Shown here piece by piece: positions 55,894 through 64,000 of a stretch of DNA of 64,000 nt. Made by a program: the position numbers and the translations under genes. The stretch is taken from NCBI RefSeq assembly GCF_901000735.1, contig NC_081543.1, positions 19,195,970-19,259,969 of the forward strand, written 5' to 3'. The notes under the pieces were generated by a model. It had not been told where the DNA came from and ran no database searches. It was given only the letters and a program-made list of their open reading frames with translations. The stretch comes from Corylus avellana. Lineage: Eukaryota; Streptophyta; Magnoliopsida; Fagales; Betulaceae. Position 1 is the first letter of the stretch; each line of letters begins with the position of its first letter.

Positions 55894-57215
55894 ATGGACA
55901 ATAGTGATTATAGTAGTACTCAAGATGATACAAGTGATAGTGATTATGTTGAAGAGGAAAATGAAAATGATGTTTTTATTCTAGCAGCTGCAGCAGTAGA
56001 ATTTGTTGAGAACTATTATATGCCATATATTGCAAAGGAACCTTGTAGGACATCTTCTCAAATAGGTTATAAGTGGGTTATGGAGATTGTACAAGGTAAT
56101 CTTGATAGGTGCAAACAAAATTTCAGAATGGAAATATATGTATTCCTTTACTTGTGTAAAGAATTGAAGGAAAGATATCATTTAAGAGGTACTAGGAAAT
56201 TAACTGTTGAAGAGTTGGTAGCTATATTTTTGAATACTTTAGGCCATGGGTTTGGGAATTAAATAGTTCAAGAAATGTTTCAACATTCAGGACAAACTGT
56301 TAGTAGACATTTTACTTATGTTTTAATGGCCGTTTCAAGAATGACGTTTAACATTATTAATCCTATTGATAGGGAGTTTAGGGATGTTCCAAGCAAAATT
56401 CGTGATGATGAGCGATATTGGCCATACTTCAAAGATTGTATTGGAGCCATTGATGGAATCCATGTGCCAGTTAAAATTTTTCCATCAAAACAAATACCAT
56501 ATATTGGTCGAAAAGGGACTCATTCTCAGAATGTTATGGCTGTTTGTGATTTTCGTATGTGTTTCACCTTTGTTTGAGTTGGATGGCAAGGAATTGCACA
56601 TGATACACGTATTTTTTTTGGAAGCTATTCGAAAGGAAGAATTGCGATTTCCACACCCACCTAGTGGTTTGTATTTAATAAAAATAACAATTATGAATTA
56701 TACATGCAAAAAAAAAAAAAATTATGACTATTATTCGTATATTTTTTATAGGAAAGTATTACTTGGTAGACGCAGGATATTCTCATATGAAGGGATACAT
56801 GGGACCATACAAAGGAGAGCGGTATCATCTACCAGACTTTTGTCGCGGAAGCCAACCGAGGGGTATGCATGAAATTTTTAATCATGCACATTCATCACTT
56901 AGATGCACTATTGAAAGAACATTTGGAGTTTGGAAAAATAAGTGGACGTTATTGCATTGCATGCCGAGTTTTCCTTATGATAAATAAGTGAAAATCATGG
57001 AGGCGTCTATGGCTCTTCATAACTCCATTAGGAAGCATGCAATAAATGATACTGAGTTCCAACCATATGATGATAATGAGGATTTACTACCTACTGACAG
57101 TATAGGCGATGACGAAGCACAAGATGAGTCAAGCATACAACAATTAGAGACATCATATAAAAATTCTATGAACATTGAGCGTGATCATATTGCTAATCTA
57201 CTTATGACCCATTAA
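55894..57215 (+). pseudogene. PIF/Harbinger DDE transposase (2 exons, 3 in-frame stops)
   Basis: It cuts and joins DNA at the element ends. Exons: 55894-56666 and 56752-57215, with an intron GT..AG at 56667-56751, at the place usual for the family. The N-terminus is acidic (MDNSDYSSTQDDTSDSDYVE). ELVAIFLNTLGHG follows, then catalytic Asp in GAIDGIHV (56452-56454), Asp in YYLVDAGY (56769-56771) and Glu in IERTFGVWK (56913-56915), so the DDE triad codons are all present. Breaks: TAA 56260-56262, TGA 56575-56577, a frameshift in the T run near 56612-56619, and TAA 56985-56987. The C-terminus ends MNIERDHIANLLMTH, typical of the family. Its length, about 410 codons, is normal. Confidence 0.88.
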
Positions 57216-57871
57216 TGTTTTTTTTTTTTATTATTATTATTCTTTTTATAAAGTACTTAAAATGTTGTAAGGATCTCCTTGAATGTTCTTTTTTATGTGT
57301 TAAATACTTTGAAGTGTTGTGGTGTTAAAAAGTGTGTTAAATCATTTGAATAATTTTAAAAAAAAAGAAAGAAAGAAAATCATTGACATTACTTTTTATT
57401 ACATATAAGTACGTACAAAAGAAAGAAAATGTTGAAGTTTTGTTACATAAACCATTACAAAATAATTTTTACTTGTGAAAGCTAACATTAACCATTTTTA
57501 TATAAAAAGGTTCGTATAAAATGGAAAAAGAAAAAAAAAATCGTTACCAACCTTAGGCCTTTATTGAAAAACATGTTATGATTTCATGTAAAATGACATA
57601 TATTTGGTGTCACATAATGATTTTTTTTTTTCAGCCTATATTAAAAAAAAAAAAAAATCATTACATGTCCTTTATTGTAATTTTTGCAACTAAAAGCACT
57701 TTTTTTTTTTGTTTTGTTACCAAACATCAGTAACAACAAAAAAGCACTTAAGACATGCGGTTACCAAATATGTAACAGCTTTTCAGTAATAGCATTTTTG
57801 ACAAAAGCTCACAAGAAAAAGTTTTATATTCAAAAGCTCTATTTTCCACCACAATTCCAAACAGGCTCTAA

Positions 57872-59985
57872 ATATACGAGAACTCAAAGTAGGGGAATAC
57901 ATGTAGCTGATTTTTGCTAATGACTTGGTTTATCCATTGTGCTTGTTTTGTTTCGTTAAACTTTTAATTTAGGATTTGATTTGGTATTTGTGTAGAGTAT
58001 TATTGTCTTATTATAGAATGTCCATAAATAGAAAGACCTGTTGGCTCTTTGCGGCCATCATGGAATAATTTTAGTGTTGAATGATGGTAATCTCTTAGCT
58101 ACTGGTTTTTCTTATTCCCAAGACGAGCTACCTTATTGCAATTTCAAAATGATTTCCAGCTTGGTGCTGAGTAATAATGTGCTCTCCTAGCTACTAACAT
58201 GTCCATTTTAAAATGTCGAAAATCTTAGTTTGGTGAGTTGTTAATAGAATAAAAAGATGCCATATGTTTTTCTATCACAATTATAGTGATACATAACACA
58301 GTGAATAGTGACCCTAATATTTCTCATTTTTTTTTTTAAAAAAAAAAGCAGTTCTATTATTTTTTTTTAACTGTAACACCAAACCCCATTCACGTGAATT
58401 GTATTTTTAACACCAAACCCCATACATGAATTTTTAATTTTTTACTTAAAAAAAAATTAAAAATTGAAACTTTTTAGGTTAGAAAACGCACGCCGCGGCA
58501 CGCGTGAGTCGTGACTCTCTCTCTCTCTCTCTTCCCAGGTTAAAAACACTCTTCCCACATTTTCAGACAAATCTCTCTCTTTCCTCTTCCCTCTTCCCTC
58601 TCCCCTCACCGACAACTGGCCACCGGAGACCACGAATGCCAAGCACCACTAACGATGAGCCACCCACATCTCCAGCGACGAGTTACCCCCATCAAAATCC
58701 CCCAAATTTCAAAACCCCAACCCACTATCAAAATCCATCTTCCCTCTCTCCCATTGACGACGAAACGCACAGGTTTTATCTATCTCTCTTTGTTATATTT
58801 CTTGCATCAAAGTTACGTGATGTTGTGAAACAACTCTTGGGGTTATTAATTGTGTTTGTCAATGAAGTTTGCTTGACAAAGCACGCAGATGAATTAGGCT
58901 ATCAAAGCGAATCTATTTTTGTTGATATAATTAATATCTAAATTAGTATTAAGAGGTGGTTAGATGTTGATTATTTTAATTTTCTTATTTGATCTTGAGC
59001 TTTGTATACGTAGGAAAGAATAGGAATTGATTTCTCGAGCGGTTATTTTTCTTATACGTTGCTTTGATTTATGAAGGTAATATTAATTTCTTTTTCTTTA
59101 GTCATGTTGCAAAAAGAATTGAAAGTGAAATTACACCGACAAAAGCGGCTTTGGGAGTGGGCGGTTTTGGGATTCATTATGATTATTTAGAAATTCAGAA
59201 ATCTTATATTTTTAATCTTTATTTGAGTTTCTAGTGAAATTACACCAACTAGTGAAACTACACTAACTATCGGTTTCTTTAATTTTTTTAATTTAACTCG
59301 TATCTCTTTTTTGAATAGAATTTTGGTATCTGGGTCTATTTATTTTTTATGATTATGTTCTGGCCATACTCCAAGTGCTAAATTTTTTCCCTTTGGCATT
59401 CCATTTTTTTTTTTTTTTTGCTTCCAACTTGAAACTTTTTTTTTTTTCTTCTTGTCATTTATTCATCCACTAATTATTATTATTATTTTCATTCCAGTCA
59501 TTTTTAAAAACAAACTAGTGCATTGCACGGGTTTCAAGCTCGTTACTAAAAATAAAAGTTAAAAATGTTGACGTGGCACTAACTATATTCAAAATCGGGA
59601 TTATGTCGGTTAATGACCTAATCTCAACAAGTCTAATTACAACCGCAATTTGTTTTTTTTAGAAGTCAAGGTAGCAATTTTAAATTACATTAAAATCCAA
59701 AAATTGCTTTAAATTTTCACTTAAATGTATGATAAATCTTTAAATAAACACACATTTTGTGATCACTTCCTCAATTTTTGAAAATTAACTTTGACAACTT
59801 AATTTTTTCTCTGATTTAAAATGGATCCTTCCATATATTTCAGTTCAAATTTGTAACATCGGGTCAGTGTCTCATCCTTAAAAATAGAGCTTTTAAAGAA
59901 GTTAGTTTAATGTGATGTGATAAAAATGTTGATATAACACTAACAGACATCAAATAATTGGACGAAAAATACAATGAACGATCAA
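57872..59985. other. Unassigned intergenic region
   Basis: A 145-codon ORF at 58504-58941 (Ser/Pro/Leu-rich start, encoded partly by a (CT)n run) has no motif and is not called a gene. A (CT)n tract is at 58516-58531. Repeated 'aacaccaaaccccat' occurs at 58376 and 58412. A CTAGTGCATTGCACGGG word at 59514 resembles a Helitron terminus but lacks a partner. Confidence 0.4.
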
Positions 59986-61735
59986 TTTAATATGCATGCA
60001 GTGCAGTGCTTAGCTCCCTTAAGCTTTCCAATTGATCCATGTATCGAGCGTTAAGCCAATGACTCCCAAACCAGATGGCTCTAGGGCATTAGGTGTAAAC
60101 ACCCCTAAGGACTTACTAACTCGAGTCAAAAAAGCTACGAAGTTAAACTAGCCATGCTATTAATCAAATCAAACTTCCAACCTTTTGACGCGAACACTCA
60201 TTGCTTAATGAGGCAAGATGTCCGGTTATTCAGTGAAAAGCTCAAAGTGATCAATATTATTATTACTATTATTATTTTTTAGTTTTTAAATTATCATGCC
60301 AAGGTTATTCCTCCAACAAGTTATCCAACTGCATTCAAAGACATTGACAATAGACATAACTGATCTCAGATTTCATACTCCATAGACTACGTGCTAGTGT
60401 GCTTGTGAGAATTAAATTGAAACAAGTAATATCTCATGTTGCCAAAGAAAGTAACAAAACTATAAATCTCCTAGTCAATTGGTCATGTGTTCATCATGTT
60501 ACGCTCACCAAAGAAATACAAATTAGAATTTTAAAATCAATTGCATGCTCAAGAATAACATAGCAAGAATTTTGGACAGTGTTTTATTCTTCCCTACCCT
60601 CAAACTTGAATCATACATTGTCCCCAATGTGTATATAGAATCGGAAAACAAGAGCAAGAGGAAAGGAATACCTGAATGAGCAAATGTGGGGCATATCATA
60701 TCCCAAACTTGTATGCAAAAACACATGTCCTGAAAAAATAAGTGATACTCCAACCAAATACCAATCAAGTGCAATACATTGTTGTAAAAATATAATCAAA
60801 GACTGAAAATGGAACAACAATGGAGAAGATAAAATCTGGAAGGAGGTCATGTGTCCTGGCCTGATGGAGGACTCGAGTGCATAGGGTATATGCTCGAACC
60901 TATGAAGCTGACTCATATAGTCAAAATATATGGAATCTGCCAAGCCAATGGAATCCTCATCCTTGATGTGCTCAATGCTCTCTGATCCTTGAGTTTAAAT
61001 TTGAAGCACCAATCTTTTCTTCTCTTGGACCGAAGAGAATGAATTTTACCTATGGATGGGTAATTCCTAATGTCCACAAATTGAGGTAAATCCCTCTAAG
61101 TATTCTCAAACAGTTTCTCATTTAGAAGGGAATCATAAACTGGAATAAAATAAGGAGAATAGTTAGGGAATGTTTCTACCTCGATGGTTTATTTTTGCTC
61201 TTCCAAACTACTCTCCTGGCCTCTTGGTAAGTCATAAGTAATAATAATCGGGAGAGTGTCATATGTCCCTAAAAATGAAGATTTCAAGTTATCTGGAATA
61301 GGTGCTTAGGGTTCATATGGCGTCTCGGGAATAGGAGTTGATGGTGAAGAAGCCTCAATGCTCACTTCCTTGCCTTTTTCCCGATGTAGATCTTGTGGGG
61401 CCTCAATTTGCTCCTCCTTCCTCTCTTCCACATGGTTTTCGACCACTTCTCTACTCCTCAGTGTGGTGATAGCTTGCTCATGATAAGAAGTACTCTCATC
61501 CACCATGTAGTGTCCATCAGGATTGGCCATTGGCAGAGTTTGAAGCTCTATTGAGGATATCGGCTATTTGTTCGAGTTGAGTTTCTATCTTGGCAAGGGA
61601 TTGAGAGTGAGAATGCAATAGTTGATCATTGGCCTCCACTCTGGTGAGAACAGCTAACATAGTTTCTTTAAAGTCAGAAGTGTGACAGGGGACTTTATTT
61701 TAACTAGCCATCTGATAGCTCTTATTTTCTTGTTT
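59986..61735 (-). mobile_element. Truncated Athila-like element, reverse orientation
   Basis: 59986-60480 is the inverse of the family's non-coding block at 13650-14080 ('aagcttaagggag', 'gcttcgtag', 'attaagcattgagtg'). The palindrome ACATTGTCCCCAATGTG is at 60616-60632. The gag-like frame lies at 61306-61735 (- strand): LTRVEANDQLLHSHSQSLAK, then GHYMVDESTSYHEQAITTLR and an acidic KEEQIEAP. An in-frame stop separates the two at about 61532. Both LTRs are missing. Confidence 0.75.
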
Positions 61736-61740
61736 TAAAG

Positions 61741-61790
61741 TTTTTTTTTTATTATATATATATATATATATATATATTTTATTTTATAGA
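61741..61790. repeat. Poly(T) and (AT)n microsatellite
   Basis: T-rich then (TA)n at about 61754-61779, marking the junction between the Athila-like fragment and the gypsy LTR. Confidence 0.85.
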
Positions 61791-63111
61791 AATAGGACTA
61801 ATAGAAGGTTTTCCACAGATTTGGGGAACCTGGATCATTTGGAATACTCGGAGGCGTTATACGGCCCAGGTGAGTTTTAATTCACATAATGCTCGTTGTT
61901 ATTTTCCATGCACTACACGACTATTTTGTGTACAAAAAATACGCATGTTTACAACTCTCACAATTTATACTTGCTACACATGAACTCTAGCATTTTTTAG
62001 AAAAACATTGTGCTGAATATTTTAAGAAAGTGAGACTTGTAAAAGCATGCATGTAAAATACAGACAAAATAATTTTGCATCGTATGACATGGTACATCGG
62101 TATATGCGGGATAACGGCCATGGGCTTACTATATATGTTAACTTTATAGTCAAATGTGTGTGTGTTATATGGGCTTTGGATCCAATGGTTATTTTATGGC
62201 TGGCGCAGCCTTAACAGGCGGTCATTACAGGACGGACATCATTAGCGGTGTGGGTCACCCGAGGTCGGACTCGGTCGTGCTACTAGTGTTTTGTACAGTA
62301 GCATACAATATCCGAGGAACCGGTGTCGTATTACAGGTCCCTTGGGACAGTGCCAACCCTGCTGGGAAGGGGTAATATCTCGGGTAGACCATACTGTTGA
62401 ACTATGACTATCACGCTATATCATATGCATGTATTATATATCTATATCACACCCATGTAAAACTGTCATGATGGAACTATTGTTTTACTAAAAATTAGAG
62501 TTCATCACTAAACTGACATGGGCATTATTTGTGTTAATATTCACTAAGTCTTAGACTTACCCCCATTTTTATTTATGTTTTCCCCAATCATTAGAAATAG
62601 CTGCACAGTTTAGCTATCCTATAAGAGGATGCCGTCGGAGCAGACTTGGGTGATTGCGCAGGATCTGATTCGGGTCATTTTTAAGGACATGGACCCGGTA
62701 TGGTTGAAGTCTATGTGGGATGATGGAGGAACCACCCGTGCTAATATAATAGAGATCTTAATCTCTTTAGCTCTTCTTAAGCTTAGTGTTTGATCTGTAT
62801 GATCTTTTGTTATAACAATGTTATGATGTTATGTTAGCTTGTAATTCCTATTTTGGTGATTGTCTGATGACCGGTACATTTGATGGTTATCTATATATTA
62901 TGAGATTTTATATTTACTCTGGTGCATGTTGTGTGGATGTTAAATTTACTGCTCTCTATTTCCTATAGTTTTCGAAAGTCTTCTGCTGAGATTTTCTCGT
63001 TTCGACGAGAAAGGTTGAAATCCCTAAGTCTTGTCCCAAGAGGGATAGGGCTGGGAGACGAACCATGGGGTCAATTACTAGTTAATTGATTTGCCCATCG
63101 GGGTCGTTACA
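61791..63111 (+). repeat. Gypsy family G LTR, plus orientation
   Basis: It ends CATCGGGGTCGTTACA at 63111. The block 62080-62400 matches 48270-48560. It is truncated at its 5' side, compared with the ~2 kb LTR at 1121. A small ORF (62154-62375) reads through the conserved block, but the sister copies do not preserve it. Confidence 0.7.
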
Positions 63112-64000
63112 GCTCATTAGGTTACCCACTTATGTTGCTCCATAGAGGAGATTTGTTGTTCCAACAAATATATGAGGCTGTGGTGATTAGTTCGTATTTG
63201 GAACCGACAGCCAATTATGTAAGGTCTCCATTTGGTAACATCATGGATGACAGCTAGCATCTCCTTGTCATAGACAGACATGCTGAGGTGTAATGGTGAC
63301 AACGCCTTGCTGATAAAGGCTAATGGTTGGCCCTCTTGCATAAGTACTGCGCCTATGCCAACACTAGAAGCATCACTCTAAATGAAGAAGGTTTTCGTGA
63401 AATCTGGCAAGGCAAGCACTGGTGTCGTTGTCATGGCATGCTTGAGCTTGGAAAAAGCATCACTGGCCTCAGGAAACCATTGGAAAGCCTCCTTCTTAAG
63501 CAAGGTTGTTAATGAGGCACTGATCTTGTCGTAATCTCTAACAAACTTTCGGTAATAACCGGTTAAACCCAAGAAACCCCGTAGAGCTTTAATTGTCTTT
63601 AGAATGGGCCATGCTACCATGGCTTGAATCTTAGAGGGATCTACCAGTACACCGTCTTTGGACACAATGTGGCCAAGGTATTCTACTACGGAGCTTGCAA
63701 AACTGCACTTAGACTTCTTCACAAAAAGGGAATGTTGCAGAAGCAAGGAAAGTACAGCTCGTAGATGACACAGATGATCCTCAAGAGAAGAACTATAAAT
63801 GAGTATATCATCAAAAAATATTAAAACAAACTTACATAAATAAGGCTCTGGAATGTTGATGGTGTTTTGGTCAAGCCAAAGGGCATCACCAGGAATTTAT
63901 AGTGGCCATCATGAGTCCGAAAGGCTATCTTCGGTATATCTTCATCATGGACTCGAATTTGATGGTAGCTCGAGCGAAGATCTAATTTAGAAAATTGTTG
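63112..64000 (-). pseudogene. Ty3/gypsy pol fragment (RT palm to RNase H), runs off the window
   Basis: From 64000 leftward: [35 protein letters not shown], a small deletion and frame change near 63855, then [13 protein letters not shown] with both catalytic Asp kept, VEYLGHIVSKDGVLVDPSKI, LRGFLGLTGYYRKFVRDYDK, and RNase H (QPLAFISKALSPL, VYDKEMLAVI, RPYIIGCRFQIRTNHHSL, EQHKWVT). One TAG lies at 63376-63378. The frame is cut at 63117, where a plus-oriented LTR starts. It is better preserved than the pol at 45.6-47.5 kb. Confidence 0.88.

Larger units (their letters stand above)
53102..57868 (+). mobile_element. Complete PIF/Harbinger transposon (4.77 kb), decayed
   Basis: The left end GAGCATGTTTGG and the inverse of the right end, GAGCCTGTTTGG, match at 11 of 12 bases. 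Both sides carry the duplication TAA (53099-53101 and 57869-57871), as expected for the superfamily. Inside, on one strand, are a Myb/SANT-like gene and a DDE transposase gene, the two genes needed by autonomous members. Both have nonsense changes. The left 1.5 kb holds a leader with a tandem duplication and a short unexplained open frame; the right 650 bp is AT-rich. Confidence 0.92.

Noticed and set aside
58504..58941. 145-codon ORF as a gene
   Set aside because: First half comes from a (CT)n and Pro/Ser-rich tract; no motif, intron or promoter signals.
59514..59540. CTAGTGCATTGCACGGG as a Helitron end
   Set aside because: No partner 5' TC end, no clear hairpin at the usual distance and no Rep/helicase sequence.
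62154..62375. 73-codon ORF in the gypsy LTR
   Set aside because: It reads the conserved LTR block; the copies at 48270 and 1670 have stops in this frame.

Overview
This is nuclear DNA from a eudicot plant, probably a woody species with a repeat-rich genome (inference). The evidence is two intron-rich genes for chloroplast proteins, AT-rich introns with GT..AG borders, and plant-type LTR retrotransposons, TRIMs, LINEs, MITEs and a PIF/Harbinger transposon. There are no bacterial-style operons, tRNA, rRNA or CRISPR features. One 100-N assembly gap lies at 49707-49806.

Only two genes look intact. PSBR (24344-26282, + strand, 5 exons, 139 aa) encodes the photosystem II 10 kDa protein and has two G-boxes upstream. 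RECA1 (42818 down to 28535, - strand, 13 exons, 432 aa) encodes the plastid RecA recombinase. Every RECA1 splice junction could be placed by keeping the RecA frame. Its introns hold a TRIM, a 1.9 kb copia-type miniature element, LINE pieces, a copia 5' fragment and a foldback element. A third gene survives only as the C-terminal two exons of a CBS/DUF21 (CNNM-like) protein at 6190-6435.

Layout: 1-3.1 kb holds gypsy-type LTRs (- strand). 3.4-4.0 kb is one very long hairpin. 4.3-9.9 kb holds MITEs, an LTR piece, the DUF21 fragment, a deleted copia element, a TRIM and a TRIM-like array. 9.9-23.4 kb is a nest of one Athila-like non-autonomous LTR family; a complete 5.5 kb copy (10435-15940, target duplication AGCAC) sits inside an older three-LTR structure that itself splits the TRIM-like array. 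24-26.3 kb is PSBR. 26.7-27.7 kb is a composite MITE. 28.5-42.8 kb is RECA1. 43.7-49.9 kb is a broken Ty3/gypsy element and opposing LTRs. 50-53 kb is unassigned. 53102-57868 is a complete but decayed PIF/Harbinger transposon with both of its genes and a TAA duplication. 60-64 kb is more Athila-like and gypsy debris.

The points I find most unusual are the ~557 bp hairpin at 3418-3974; Athila-like elements whose only ORF has an N-terminal CCHC knuckle and whose LTRs carry clusters of a GCTCGAGCGCAC motif; an unrelated gypsy LTR family with clusters of CGAACGTTCG-like motifs; the minisatellite-built interior of the RECA1 intron element; and the fully bounded Harbinger element.
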